Below are positions 1 through 10,198 of a DNA stretch of 64,000 bases, one piece after another. The position numbers were made by a program, and so were the translations under genes. Source of the DNA: Legionella anisa (GTDB taxonomy: Bacteria; Pseudomonadota; Gammaproteobacteria; Legionellales; Legionellaceae); the NCBI RefSeq assembly GCF_001467525.1, contig NZ_LNXS01000043.1, positions 18,152-82,151 on the forward strand. The letters run 5' to 3'. Below the pieces are notes generated by a model that worked only from the letters and a program-made list of their open reading frames with translations, did no database searches and had not been told where the DNA came from. Position 1 is the first letter of the stretch. Each line of letters starts with the position of its first letter.

Positions 1-156
1 CTATATATGTATCATTTTAGTATAAATATTTTACTGTGTTGTGTTTTATTTATTTTTTATTTGAACTTATACAGATAAAATTAGTCTTCGAAGAGATAGA
101 GCTGTATCTGCATAATAATTTGTATATAATAAGAGAAATAATTATTGATTTCGATT

Positions 157-717
157 ATGAAGAAACTTGGCCACTTTATTTTAAAACTGTTTGGATGGAA
201 AGTTGTAGGCGAATTACCGCAAGATAAAAAATATTTGGTTGTTGTAGCTCCCCATACCAGCAATTGGGATTTTGCTGTTGGCTTATTTGCTCGCTTTTCA
301 GTCGGAGTTAAAATTAATTTTTTAGCGAAAAATCAATTATTCTTTTTTCCTTTAGGTTTGTTGCTAAAGGCTTTGGGTGGTGCTCCAGTTGATCGTTCTA
401 AAAAAAGCAATACAGTAGAGCAAGTAGTAGAAATATTTCGTTCTCGAGATGAGTTTAAGCTTGCTATTACTCCTGAGGGAACTCGTAGTCCAGTGACCCG
501 ATGGAAAGAGGGATTTTACCATATTGCTTGTCAAGCAGGACTGCCTATAGTTATGGTTGGCCCTGATTATTCAACTAAAGAAGTTCGAATTCATGAGAAA
601 TTCCAACCATCAGGAGATATTGATAAGGACTTTCCAATGATTCTTGATTTCTTTAGAACTATAAAAGGTCGTTATCTTAAAGAAATTCCCGAATATCATT
701 CACGGAAAAATAACTAG
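157..717 (+). CDS. PlsC-like 1-acylglycerol-3-phosphate acyltransferase family protein
   Basis: This is a lysophospholipid-type acyltransferase expected to transfer an acyl group to a glycerophosphate-like acceptor at the inner membrane. The catalytic H-x4-D motif reads HTSNWD, and the acceptor-binding motif reads TPEGTRS about 70 residues further on. The short form (186 residues) with an N-terminal KLFGWK-type start resembles the compact proteobacterial PlsC-like proteins rather than the longer canonical PlsC. The ATG at 157 begins MKKLGHFI, as is typical. A TTG at 145 lies about 8 bases after an AAGAGA and is the alternative start. The gene stands alone, and a two-armed palindrome begins 10 bases after its stop. 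The exact acceptor is unknown. Confidence 0.8.
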   Translation: MKKLGHFILKLFGWKVVGELPQDKKYLVVVAPHTSNWDFAVGLFARFSVGVKINFLAKNQLFFFPLGLLLKALGGAPVDRSKKSNTVEQVVEIFRSRDEFKLAITPEGTRSPVTRWKEGFYHIACQAGLPIVMVGPDYSTKEVRIHEKFQPSGDIDKDFPMILDFFRTIKGRYLKEIPEYHSRKNN

Positions 718-726
718 TTTACAAAA

Positions 727-784
727 TGTAGCCTGGGTGCAGCGCAGCGAAACCCGGGTTCCGCTGCGCTGCACCCAGGCTACT
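727..784. repeat. TGTAGCC-family palindromic element, copy 1
   Basis: Nearly perfect inverted repeat. The left arm TGTAGCCTGGGTGCAGCGCA is mirrored by the right arm ending GGCTAC, meeting at CCCGGG. It lies just after the acyltransferase stop and could fold as an RNA hairpin. Confidence 0.85.
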
Positions 785-848
785 CCATATAAGTTGGTAA
801 CTTCACATAACGCACATACCTGAATAGTTCTCTTCTCGACACGGGTGT

Positions 849-1373
849 TTATAAATGCTTTATCATTTTTAACATTTTAAATCTTTTCCCGTCGGGGAGA
901 GCAAAATATTCTGGTTCAATGATTTGATAGCCGCAAATCTCATACAGTTTTGCACCGGGCAGGGTTGCCATCATTTCCATTTTTGTAAACCCATGAAGTA
1001 AAGCTTGTTGTTCACAGTGCTCCAGGAGCATTTTTCCAAGGCCCTGCCGAGCATGGTGTGGATGGACAAAAAAAGCTCTGATCTTGGCATAATCTGTTTG
1101 CGGATTTAAAAAACCGTCCACACGAGCTCTACATTGATCTCCACCAAACAGGGTTTTTCGTTTACTCCATCCACCACAAGCAATGACATCGCCTTCTTTT
1201 TCTATAACATAGTAGGTTTGATCCTTAATAAGTTCTTTATCCACACCAAAAATAAAATGAATTGCACCTTCAATTTCTTGGCTCGTATAGTCTTCTTGGC
1301 TTAATCCACGGGTTGAATATTCAATGAGCTGGGTTAGAATATTTATTTCATCAATATGCGCCATTCTTATCAC
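849..1373 (-). CDS. GNAT family N-acetyltransferase
   Basis: A single-domain GCN5-related acetyltransferase of about 174 residues. The acetyl-CoA binding motif A is visible as FVHPHHARQGLGKMLLEHCE (Q/R-x-x-G-x-G/A), followed by a C-terminal segment GAKLYEICGYQ typical of the last GNAT strand. The substrate is unknown. The start is taken as GTG at 1373 because AAGGA lies 7-8 bases upstream. The ATG at 1364 (M4) is the alternative but has poorer spacing. The gene is divergent from the Lrp-type regulator that starts at 1500, so the AT-rich 126-bp gap probably holds both promoters and the regulator could control this enzyme. That link is inference. Confidence 0.85.
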   Translation of the reverse strand: MIRMAHIDEINILTQLIEYSTRGLSQEDYTSQEIEGAIHFIFGVDKELIKDQTYYVIEKEGDVIACGGWSKRKTLFGGDQCRARVDGFLNPQTDYAKIRAFFVHPHHARQGLGKMLLEHCEQQALLHGFTKMEMMATLPGAKLYEICGYQIIEPEYFALPDGKRFKMLKMIKHL

Positions 1374-1499
1374 AATTGTTTCCTTTTAAGTCTTGTCAAT
1401 GGATTGGAGAATTTATCATGAAATAAAAATAAATAAATTTTTAATTTAATGATATTTTATTTCATTTTATAATGTTTAATTTTGATTTTTGGGTAATAT

Positions 1500-2015
1500 A
1501 TGAAAAAAAATGGTGATAAAAGTACATTGGAAAATAAGACTGATCCGGTATATTTAGATAAAATTGATCGAAAAATTTTGAATTTATTGCAGAAAGACAA
1601 TCAAATTACCAATCTAGCTCTTGCTGAAAAAGTTGGGATTTCCGCTCCTCCTTGTTTTCGTCGTGTAAAACGATTACGTGATGAGGGTATCATTGTGAAG
1701 GATGTTTCTCTGGTCGACCCTTTTAAGGCTGGCCGCGGACTCATTGTTTTTGCAAATATTACTTTGGAAAAGCAAAGAGAAGATTTATTGGCTCATTTTG
1801 AGCGCAAAATGGCGGAGCAAGAAGAGGTAAAGCAATGTTATTTTGTTTCAGGAGAAACCGATTATCTATTAATAATACATGTATCAGATATGAATCATTA
1901 CAATGAATTTGCACGTAGGGTATTTGCTAATGAGCCAAATATTAAAGTGTTTCGAAGCAGTTTTTGCCTCAATCGTACTAAATACAATACCAACATCCAT
2001 TTTGTGGAGGATTAA
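1500..2015 (+). CDS. Lrp/AsnC family transcriptional regulator
   Basis: A feast/famine regulator of 171 residues. The N-terminal AsnC-type helix-turn-helix runs from about residue 20 to 70: a KIDRKILNLLQKDNQIT segment, then LAEKVGISAPPCFRRVKRL as the recognition region. The C-terminal half (about 80-165) is the ligand-binding RAM domain with a CYFVSGETDYLL stretch. Such proteins bind DNA as dimers or octamers and respond to amino acids. The N-terminal extension before the HTH is Lys/Asp-rich. The regulator is divergent from the adjacent acetyltransferase gene. The ligand and targets cannot be told from the sequence. Confidence 0.9.
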   Translation: MKKNGDKSTLENKTDPVYLDKIDRKILNLLQKDNQITNLALAEKVGISAPPCFRRVKRLRDEGIIVKDVSLVDPFKAGRGLIVFANITLEKQREDLLAHFERKMAEQEEVKQCYFVSGETDYLLIIHVSDMNHYNEFARRVFANEPNIKVFRSSFCLNRTKYNTNIHFVED

Positions 2016-2177
2016 GAAAGATAGCATAGAGGAATCAGGTGAATCCAAGGAAAAAGCAGCTCTATACTGGCCTCTTCAGATCATCGTTGTCAAGCTAAGA
2101 GCATTTGTAACCAGTGATAGGATGAGTCCATATCATTGGTTACGTCTAATCATACTGTTTTGAACAGTTCTATGGAC

Positions 2178-2999
2178 TTACGGTGCAAACTTGTCCAGAA
2201 TTCTTGCCTGAGCAGCTGCTTGCTCAGCATCACTAAAAAATGCATAAGAAGACGTTTTCTTTGATGCTTTTTTATGAATAGGGAATTCTTTAGCAACTTC
2301 ATTAACTACATTTTCAAGTTTTGCAAAAAATTCTGGTCCAGCAGTTTTATAATCTGCATCGGTTGTATCTTGTGATTTAGAAGTAGGATTATGAAGAGCA
2401 GAAAACCCTATTATAACCGCGTTTTTAATGATCTCCTTGTTATCATCAATTAAAATGATATCTTTTTTATCTATTTTTGGATATTGCTTCTGCCATTCGG
2501 GAAATTTCTGTTCCAGCAGTCTTGATTTTATCATATCTCTTTCAAGATAAGAATTTTCTTGCCATAATTTCTTTATATCTCTGGCATTAAAAAATTCAAA
2601 TTGCCCTCTCTTTACGCGCCTTGCTATTTTTTCTTCATCTTTTTTGTAATAGAACGTGCTGAACACATTATTTAAGAACGCTATTTTATCATAGCCTCCA
2701 GCTGTCATGAATTTAACAATAATTGCTGGCTGACCATCTCTTTTAATAGCGGCTTTATTTACTTTATCTATTTTTTTAACTATTTTTTCCCATTCATTCC
2801 TGCTTAAAGCGATTATTGAATAGTCTTCTACCCGTGATAAGGGGACATTTTCTATTAACTGGGGTTTTTTTAAAAAACCATTTGTATCATTTTCTAGACT
2901 TAGAGTTTCTTTTGCAGTTTCTGTAAGATTATGCCGTTGATTTGGTCTATGCAATATCATTAAATTTTCATCTATATCAAGTACTAATATTTTGGTCAT
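2178..2999 (-). CDS. HAD-like protein of unknown function
   Basis: I do not recognise a named family. The N-terminus (KILVLDIDENL) has an Asp-x-Asp placed like HAD motif I. A later segment, DIILIDDNKEIIKNAVIIGFSAL, resembles HAD motif IV (a hydrophobic strand ending in two Asp). Together these suggest a phosphatase-like haloacid dehalogenase fold with a Lys-rich insert between. The C-terminus ends in an Ala-rich helix (EQAAAQARILDKFAP). There is no signal peptide or membrane segment. The ATG at 2999 is preferred because GAGGA lies 8 bases upstream; the ATG at 3005 is too close to it. The isolated position and Lys-rich soluble nature would fit a secreted effector, but that is only a guess. Confidence 0.6.
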   Translation of the reverse strand: MTKILVLDIDENLMILHRPNQRHNLTETAKETLSLENDTNGFLKKPQLIENVPLSRVEDYSIIALSRNEWEKIVKKIDKVNKAAIKRDGQPAIIVKFMTAGGYDKIAFLNNVFSTFYYKKDEEKIARRVKRGQFEFFNARDIKKLWQENSYLERDMIKSRLLEQKFPEWQKQYPKIDKKDIILIDDNKEIIKNAVIIGFSALHNPTSKSQDTTDADYKTAGPEFFAKLENVVNEVAKEFPIHKKASKKTSSYAFFSDAEQAAAQARILDKFAP

Positions 3000-3444
3000 T
3001 ATCATAATCCTCAGTTTAAATCGAATTTAAAAATTTTGGCCGTTTTTATCGCTTCCATAATTATTCACCATCCAAGATGGTTATTCGAACTCCAAGTGAC
3101 CATTATGCGTCCATGTTGTTTATCAACACCATGATCAGTAAACGGACTGCACCTTTAATAATTTTTACGCTAAACCAAGCAAATTTTTCCATAATTTTTA
3201 CTCGCATATTGAAAATGCGCGCTTATTGTATCAAATATGACCAATTGCATCAAGTTTGTACAGCCGATTGGGATGGAATAAAGATGTGATTTTATTTTTG
3301 CGACAGAAACCGACAGTTGTGTACGCAGGTGGGGATCTATCTTTATATTGGCAATGTGCTCAATTATAGATGGATTCCCACCCTTCGCAAGGAATGACAA
3401 TATCCGCGTGACGACCGATTTTACACTTAACCAGGGTCCTCAAT
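3000..3444. other. Intergenic region with a degenerate palindromic repeat
   Basis: No convincing gene. Short open frames on both strands have no ribosome-binding site and no recognisable protein. From about 3330 to 3410 there is a GGGGATCTATC ... GATGGATTCCCACCCTTCGC pattern that looks like a decayed copy of a dispersed GGATTCCC/GGAATGAC-type repeat. Confidence 0.4.
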
Positions 3445-4725
<1,281 letters not shown>

Positions 4726-4914
4726 TTACGATTGAAATTTTTTGTAAGTGTTCACGCACCATTCACCGAACGGCTGCATTTCGCGCAACCTGCGCTCAAA
4801 TTTAACCGTTCACCAAGATTCAAACATACTCCTGAATGGTGACAATTTTTTAATTTGAAAAGCGGTAAGTCTTCTTTTCAAATTGAGGTATTGTTTTGAT
4901 ATGTACTTGCTTTG

Positions 4915-5928
4915 TCAAGAGATAGATTGTTTTCCTATTGTGACTTGCTCAAGATATTCATATTCTTTTATGGTCTGTTCTGATTGAGCGTATCCAAAAA
5001 GATAACTTATAAGTCGTTTAAACTGTTGAAACAAGGATTCATCCTTACTTTCTACATTCTTTACCTGAAGTGTATTTTGCATTTTGGTTAAGATGTCGCT
5101 CGGGAGGATTTTGTCGAGTTGATTTAGATGTCCTTTTAATTCATAAATACCTTGCGGTACAGATACTTTTTTATCGCCTTTATCAAGTTGATGGCGTGAC
5201 CCAAAATAGCCCAAAGCCCATGGATTAGCATTTCCATTTAAAGCCTTCTCTATTTTTTTATCGAGATAATTATTAATTTTGAGTAACAAATTACGGATTG
5301 CTGCATTTTCTTTTTCTACAATAAAGCGTTGATCCGACTCAGCTTGAACGTGTTGTCTGAGTGCAGCAAAAATATTGGGCGTTGCAAACGTGTATTCACG
5401 TGTCGCTACAATAGAGGCTAGAGACTTAATGATTTCCACGTCTTGATGCGTCATAAGTAGCATTTGATCGTTGGAAATTTTGGCGATCAGCGTTGGATTT
5501 TTGATAATAAGAAGTGCTGAGTATTTATTTTTTAGCGCTTCCTGAACTAATTCAAGTGGGTTTAAAGAGAATAAAAATTTTAAAGATTTGATTTGAGACA
5601 ATTGTAATTCTAACTTTTCCAGGTACCTGTTTTGTCTGGCAATTTCATTAGTAATGCGTTCCTGAAGAGTCCATTCTTCGTAATAATATTCGGCTTCTTT
5701 TAATTTTCCTTGATAAACAGTGATTTGTTCTCTAACTGTTACCATCATCTGCTCATGTAACTCAATAAGGGCATCATGATCATTGTTTAATTCTAACTCA
5801 GCAATTCTTCTTTCAGAATTTAATTTAAAAATTGCACATGTTTTTATATGGTTTGTGAATTTAGTTTTAAATTCAAACAAACTTAATCTAGGTGTTTCTG
5901 CAACAGGTTTTTCAATTTTTCCTTCCAT
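4915..5928 (-). CDS. Hypothetical coiled-coil protein, effector-like
   Basis: No family recognised. The protein is about 337 residues, highly charged and predicted mostly helical. A long coiled-coil-like section (about 15-125) is rich in Glu, Lys, Gln and Leu (SERRIAELELNNDHDALIELH, LEKLELQLSQIKSL). A globular C-terminal half carries an aromatic stretch ALGYFGSRHQLDKGD and ends in FKRLISYLFGYAQSEQTIKEYEYLEQ. There is no signal peptide or obvious membrane helix. The ATG at 5928 is preferred over the upstream in-frame TTG at 5949. A helical, Glu-rich, orphan protein in a Legionella-like genome suggests a Dot/Icm-type substrate, without direct evidence. Confidence 0.6.
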   Translation of the reverse strand: MEGKIEKPVAETPRLSLFEFKTKFTNHIKTCAIFKLNSERRIAELELNNDHDALIELHEQMMVTVREQITVYQGKLKEAEYYYEEWTLQERITNEIARQNRYLEKLELQLSQIKSLKFLFSLNPLELVQEALKNKYSALLIIKNPTLIAKISNDQMLLMTHQDVEIIKSLASIVATREYTFATPNIFAALRQHVQAESDQRFIVEKENAAIRNLLLKINNYLDKKIEKALNGNANPWALGYFGSRHQLDKGDKKVSVPQGIYELKGHLNQLDKILPSDILTKMQNTLQVKNVESKDESLFQQFKRLISYLFGYAQSEQTIKEYEYLEQVTIGKQSIS

Positions 5929-6031
5929 TTTTTTCTCAACCCTCAGCAAAATGATAAAGAATCATAACAAAATGATCTTAATAAATACAATAATTCATCA
6001 AGGTGATGTTTGAGTATATTTCTGGAGCAAT

Positions 6032-6105
6032 TGTAGCCTAAGTGAAGCAAAGCGGAGCGTAGGATGAATGAGATTTATTTTCCAGGTTCCGCTTTGCTTC
6101 ACCTG
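6032..6105. repeat. TGTAGCC-family palindromic element, degenerate copy 2
   Basis: Imperfect copy. The left arm TGTAGCCTAAGTGAAGCAAA is mirrored by GGTTCCGCTTTGCTTCACCT, with a longer AT-rich centre than other copies. Confidence 0.6.
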
Positions 6106-6149
6106 AATTTTCTACACATCACTGAAAACCAGTCCAGCTCTACCCCCGA

Positions 6150-6200
6150 CGCCCCGCGGCTTGTCCCTGTGAGGAACTCTCAGGGCTTGTCCGCGGGGCG
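6150..6200. repeat. GC-rich CCGCGGCTTGTC palindrome
   Basis: Ten-base perfect arms CGCCCCGCGG and CCGCGGGGCG flank CTTGTCCCTGTG ... CTCAGGGCTTGT. Related sequence occurs near 48145 and 63868. It stands out strongly from the AT-rich surroundings and could form a stable hairpin downstream of maf. Confidence 0.7.
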
Positions 6201-6254
6201 TAGGCAGAGATGTGACTAAGAGTCAGTTGCTTCACCAGGGCTGCAAGGAACGGC

Positions 6255-6857
6255 TCAGAAACTAACTGCACCAAGTTTCATTAAAGCGCTGGATAAAGGA
6301 AGTAAAGGTAAACCTAAAATGGTATCTTCATTGCCCTGAACCTCTTTAAATAACCATTTACCTTGGCTTTCATATTGATAACCACCGCAACTATTATAAG
6401 GTTTTTCACTGTTTAAGTAAGTCTCAATGGTTTTTTCACTTAATTGGTGCAAGGTTAAGTAGGCTGTTTCATGGTGTTGCCAGAGCAGTTCGTTATTTTT
6501 TGCAATGCAAAGGCAGGCAATTTGCAGATGCTCTTTACCATTTAATAAACGCAGATGCTCCATGGCTGTATGATGGTTCAAGGGCTTATTCAGCAGGGTT
6601 TGTCCCAACAGGCACAGTTGATCTGCTGCGATAATAAAGTGTTCAGGATGGTGCTGGCTAACTTCCAATGCCTTACTTGCTGCAAGTGCATAGCCTAATT
6701 CCAATGCACTATTTGATTTGAAGGATTTTTTAATTGCCTCTTCATCACAATGTGAAGGAACCACTGAAAATTCAATACCAAGAGACTGTAATAATTTTAA
6801 TCTTATTGATGAACTTGAAGCGAGGATAATGGGTTTTTGTTGTAGAAAATTAGACAT
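6255..6857 (-). CDS. Maf/YceF family nucleoside triphosphate pyrophosphatase
   Basis: Maf-type house-cleaning pyrophosphatase of 200 residues that hydrolyses modified or non-canonical nucleotides. The N-terminal nucleotide-binding motif is ILASSSSIRLKLL, then the catalytic-region segments IIAADQLCLL (conserved Asp) and KPYNSCGGYQYESQG, which resembles the YceF (7-methyl-GTP) subgroup. The ATG overlaps the stop of the upstream ZIP transporter by 8 bases, so the two are co-transcribed and probably translationally coupled. The exact substrate is inferred from subgroup resemblance only. Confidence 0.88.
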   Translation of the reverse strand: MSNFLQQKPIILASSSSIRLKLLQSLGIEFSVVPSHCDEEAIKKSFKSNSALELGYALAASKALEVSQHHPEHFIIAADQLCLLGQTLLNKPLNHHTAMEHLRLLNGKEHLQIACLCIAKNNELLWQHHETAYLTLHQLSEKTIETYLNSEKPYNSCGGYQYESQGKWLFKEVQGNEDTILGLPLLPLSSALMKLGAVSF

Positions 6858-7605
6858 ACACAGCCACCAAAGCCATCAGTGTGAAGCCTATAATCACGAA
6901 GCTGAAATCTTTAAGATTACAGCAGCGCTCTACCATGACACAGCGTTCTAAACCGTGCAGAGTTCCCAGATAGAGGAATGTTCCTGCTGACGCGGCGATT
7001 AAAATGGGATCAAAAAGAGAGTTCGTTTCAACTCCATGACCAAAATACCATCCCAAATAGATACCCAAAGGGGTCATCAAGCTGAATAAAATAAAAAAAG
7101 TAAGGCTGGTGTTCATACTCATCGAACTTTTATTTAATTGAACTGCGACTGCAAAGCTTTCGGCCCATTTATGGGTGATAATTGCAAGAAAAATCATAAT
7201 AATCATTGAGTTATATTGCGCCAATCCTAAGGCGGCGCCCAGCATTATAGAGTGAACTGAGAGCATTCCCCATGCTAAAAGGGCAAACGCAGGATGTTTC
7301 GTATTATGATGGTAGAGTTCTTTGCCTAAATGTTCGAACCAAAGAAAAATCAGGAATACTGCTCCAGTAATGATAAAGGCGAAAGGGTAGTTGTATCCCA
7401 TTTTTTTAAATAAAGAATTTGCATCTGGAAGCATATGCAATAAACCTGCTCCCAAAAATACCCCAGTAGCCAGGGTTTCTCCCACAGGAAAATCAATATG
7501 TCGATCATCTTTAATACGTTTCTTAAAGGGATACCAGCCCGCAAGTAATATGACTACAAAGATGGAAAATGCAAAAAAAATCTTTAAACTGGTAGCTGAT
7601 ACCAT
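6850..7605 (-). CDS. ZIP family metal transporter
   Basis: Inner-membrane divalent metal permease (Zn/Fe/Mn type) of 251 residues with about eight hydrophobic helices. Helix 2 carries HMLPDAN, with the histidine and acidic residues expected at the metal site. Helix 5 carries AIITHKWAESFAVAVQL, the conserved H-x-x-x-E metal-binding pattern. The cytoplasmic loop is short, and there is no His-rich loop. The last codons overlap maf. A CDF-type metal effluxer is the next gene upstream, 182 bases away on the same strand, so import and export of metal are clustered. The metal cannot be told from the sequence. Confidence 0.88.
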   Translation of the reverse strand: MVSATSLKIFFAFSIFVVILLAGWYPFKKRIKDDRHIDFPVGETLATGVFLGAGLLHMLPDANSLFKKMGYNYPFAFIITGAVFLIFLWFEHLGKELYHHNTKHPAFALLAWGMLSVHSIMLGAALGLAQYNSMIIMIFLAIITHKWAESFAVAVQLNKSSMSMNTSLTFFILFSLMTPLGIYLGWYFGHGVETNSLFDPILIAASAGTFLYLGTLHGLERCVMVERCCNLKDFSFVIIGFTLMALVAVYV

Positions 7606-7660
7606 CGTTTATCCTGTTATTTATTCTAGAGTTTTATCATTGAGATTGTTGCTTGGATTA

Positions 7661-7748
7661 TTGTATCCTGAGTGCAGCAAAGGGAAAACCATTGGTTTAA
7701 GTGTACTTATTCAACTCGGGTTTCGCTTTATTGCGCCCAGGTTACAAT
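7661..7748. repeat. TGTAGCC-family palindromic element, degenerate copy 3
   Basis: Imperfect copy. TGTATCCTGAGTGCAGCAAA is mirrored by GGTTTCGCTTTATTGCGCCC and AGGTTACA. It lies between the CDF and ZIP genes. Confidence 0.6.
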
Positions 7749-7787
7749 AACCTAGGTCTACAACCAGACTTAATCAAATCCCGTAGT

Positions 7788-8924
7788 TTAGTTGTGATGC
7801 ATGGCTTCATGCAAGCTAAATAAACGAACTTCTACAATATCAGACTGCAATTTTAACGCTAAAATCACTCGATTATGCAATTCTTGCCACTTAGAGAATG
7901 TTTCATCACAGATTATATCTATCCCTATTTTGCCATCCAGATAATGTAAATTCCAAAATAAAATTTGAGGGAAATCAATATGTACTTCATTTAATAATAA
8001 TTCGTTTAATACCTTTCTGCTGGGTAAATGCAAGGAGGGACAAAAGCTTTCGTCATCTTCAGGATCAACATGAACTATCACATCTTTGACACTTTCTATT
8101 TGATCTGTGAGTGCATGGTGAACATGTTGTGCTATATAATGACCTTCAGACACCGATATTTTAGGTGAAACGAGTATATGTACATCAATTAATACATCTT
8201 CTCCCATGGAGCGACTACGCAATTGATGAATTTTTTCAACACCATCTACATTTTGAATTACTTCTTCAATTCGCGTCAATAGTTCTGGGCTGACTGCGGT
8301 ATCTACCAACTCTTTGACACTATTCCAAGCATAGTTCCAACCCATTTTTACAATCATGAGACCGACTATAATGGCTGCTACGGCATCAAGATAGCTAAAT
8401 CCTGAGATACTGCCAATTAAGCCTATTAAAACAACCAATGAGGAGGCCGCATCGGAACGATGATGCCAGGCATTTGCTGTAATTAATTTAGAATTAATAC
8501 GCCTTCCAATGAACAGAGTATAGTGAAACAAAATTTCATTGCTCATGATGGAAATGCAAATTATGGGAAGGGTTAACCAATTTGGCACAAGATAATTGAA
8601 ATGAAGCAAATCATATATTGAATCCCAAGCGATACCAACACCCGCGAAAATAAGTAGAAGAGAGAGTAATAAAGTCGCAGCGGTTTCGATGCGTTGATGT
8701 CCATAAGGATGACTTGCATCTGCATCAAGACTGCCATATTTAGATGCAAATAAAACCATCGCATCCGTTATGAGATCTGATAAGGAATGTACTCCATCTG
8801 CAACAAGCGCATGGGAATGAAAAAAATATCCGCCAATGAGTTTTATAATGCCGAGTAGCGCATTTGAAATAGCCCCCAAAAGGGTTACTTTTTTTGCTTG
8901 CCAATATCTGTCGTGCTGGGCCAT
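7788..8924 (-). CDS. Cation diffusion facilitator (CDF/FieF-like) metal efflux protein
   Basis: Proton-coupled efflux pump for Zn, Fe or similar ions, 378 residues. Six membrane helices are expected. Helix 2 has the metal-binding HALVADGVHSLSDLITD (D-x-x-x-D type), followed by DASHPYGHQRIE, the conserved cytoplasmic loop. The C-terminal cytoplasmic domain carries several His and Asp (VDVHILVSPKISVSEGH, VHVDPEDDE) typical of the dimerising metal sensor. It is longer than the usual 300 residues because of an added C-terminal segment (about 295-378) ending in HEAMHHN. It is probably co-regulated with the ZIP gene downstream. Its upstream region is the DnaA-box array. Confidence 0.88.
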   Translation of the reverse strand: MAQHDRYWQAKKVTLLGAISNALLGIIKLIGGYFFHSHALVADGVHSLSDLITDAMVLFASKYGSLDADASHPYGHQRIETAATLLLSLLLIFAGVGIAWDSIYDLLHFNYLVPNWLTLPIICISIMSNEILFHYTLFIGRRINSKLITANAWHHRSDAASSLVVLIGLIGSISGFSYLDAVAAIIVGLMIVKMGWNYAWNSVKELVDTAVSPELLTRIEEVIQNVDGVEKIHQLRSRSMGEDVLIDVHILVSPKISVSEGHYIAQHVHHALTDQIESVKDVIVHVDPEDDESFCPSLHLPSRKVLNELLLNEVHIDFPQILFWNLHYLDGKIGIDIICDETFSKWQELHNRVILALKLQSDIVEVRLFSLHEAMHHN

Positions 8925-9099
8925 ATTGTGTTTTTAAATATTATAACCTGGGTCAAAGTGAGAGTGAGCTCTTGCTTTTCTCACAAAATCCTAGGTTCAG
9001 TTTCATCTATATTTTAGTGTTCTATTTAAACATGGTTTAGAATTTTTTTATATTAAAACTTACATTGAATGGAATTGTTCTGGGATATTCTGCTGCCCT

Positions 9100-10198
9100 C
9101 TAAAGAGGGGAGATTTTATAAGCTGTTTTACATCATGTTCACAGGATTATCCACAGATTTTGTGGATAAATGATTTAGACATCATAAAAATTAAATGGAT
9201 GATAGTCCTTATAGATTAAGGAATTATACGAAATTTATGTGAGATTGAGCTTCTATTAAGCAATATAACAAAAGAAGTTATCCACAGGATATGTTTTTGA
9301 AGAGCAGTAAATCTGCATGACTATCTTAACAAAGAAAAAAATAAAAAACAGTCTTGACTTTGGTATTTTTAAAAAATTTTTAACGGGAAATGAATTTATT
9401 TTATGATGCCTAAAATATGCCCATTTCCCGATGAGAAAAAAAATTACAATTTAGGATGGTCTCCAAAATTAAAAACTTCAGAGAACACTTTGGAAAGTTC
9501 TGAAGCAGGTTCACATTGGGCTGATTTTATAAGGTGTTTTACATCATGTTCACAGGATTATCCACAGATTTTGTGGATAAATAAATTTAGATATCATAAG
9601 AACTAAATAGACGAAGGCTCTTATAAAATAAGGATTTTCTGCAAATTGTTCGTATGTTGGGCTTTTATGAAAGGATATGGCAAGAGAAGTTATCCACAGG
9701 ATATGTTTTTGAAGAGCAGTAAATCTGCATGACTATCTTAACAAAGAAAAAAATAAAAAACAGTCTTGACTTTGGTATTTTAAAAAATATTTTTTATGTA
9801 GATCCATTCATTTTTTAATGTGTAAGATTTATCCATTTGTAGACCCCACGAAAAATAAAATTGCCAAATGCTTAAATGAAATTTTAAGCGCGCTTTGTAA
9901 AGTTATAAAGCAGCCACAAATAAGTCTGATTTTATAAGGTGTTCTACATCCTTTACACAGAATTATCCACAGATTTTGTGGATAATTGATTTTCTGATAT
10001 GACAAAATTGAAGTGTAGATAAGCCTTGTAGAATTAAGAATCTTTGGGGATATGTGTGATGATTTTATTTGGGATATGAACTTAATTAGATAAAGTTATC
10101 CACAATGTGTGGTTTTGAGGAATTGAAAATCTGCCTAGCCATATTAACAAAGAAAAAAATAAAAAACAGTCTTGACTTGGCTATTTTAAAAAATATTT
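9100..10198. repeat. Three diverged tandem units with nine perfect DnaA boxes
   Basis: The gap between recG and the CDF gene (8925-10198) is non-coding and holds three tandem units of about 408 bp. Each unit has a head-to-head pair of TTATCCACA boxes separated by five bases, and a third box 131, 132 or 133 bases after the first. Boxes: 9147-9155, 9161-9169, 9278-9286; 9558-9566, 9572-9580, 9690-9698; 9963-9971, 9977-9985, 10096-10104. Each unit also has an AT-rich lead (GATTTTATAAG) and a conserved tail (ACAAAGAAAAAAATAAAAAA, then CAGTCTTGACTT). Sequence between the boxes has drifted, yet the boxes are all intact. TTATCCACA is the strong DnaA-binding site. A replication origin or a DnaA-titrating site is the natural reading. 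The rest of the gap (8925-9100) shows nothing else. Confidence 0.85.

Noticed and set aside
3077..3400. Short overlapping open frames on both strands between the HAD-like gene and eno
   Set aside because: No ribosome site, no recognisable protein and composition like non-coding DNA.
7391..7750. Open frame antisense to the ZIP transporter reaching into a palindrome
   Set aside because: Runs opposite a well-supported gene and includes repeat DNA.
9403..9606. 67-codon open frame in the DnaA-box array
   Set aside because: It spans the repeat units, includes a DnaA-box pair, and units 1 and 3 lack the frame.
9100..10198. CRISPR array
   Set aside because: Repeats are about 270-408 bp with internal divergence, not short identical repeats with unique spacers, and no cas gene is nearby.
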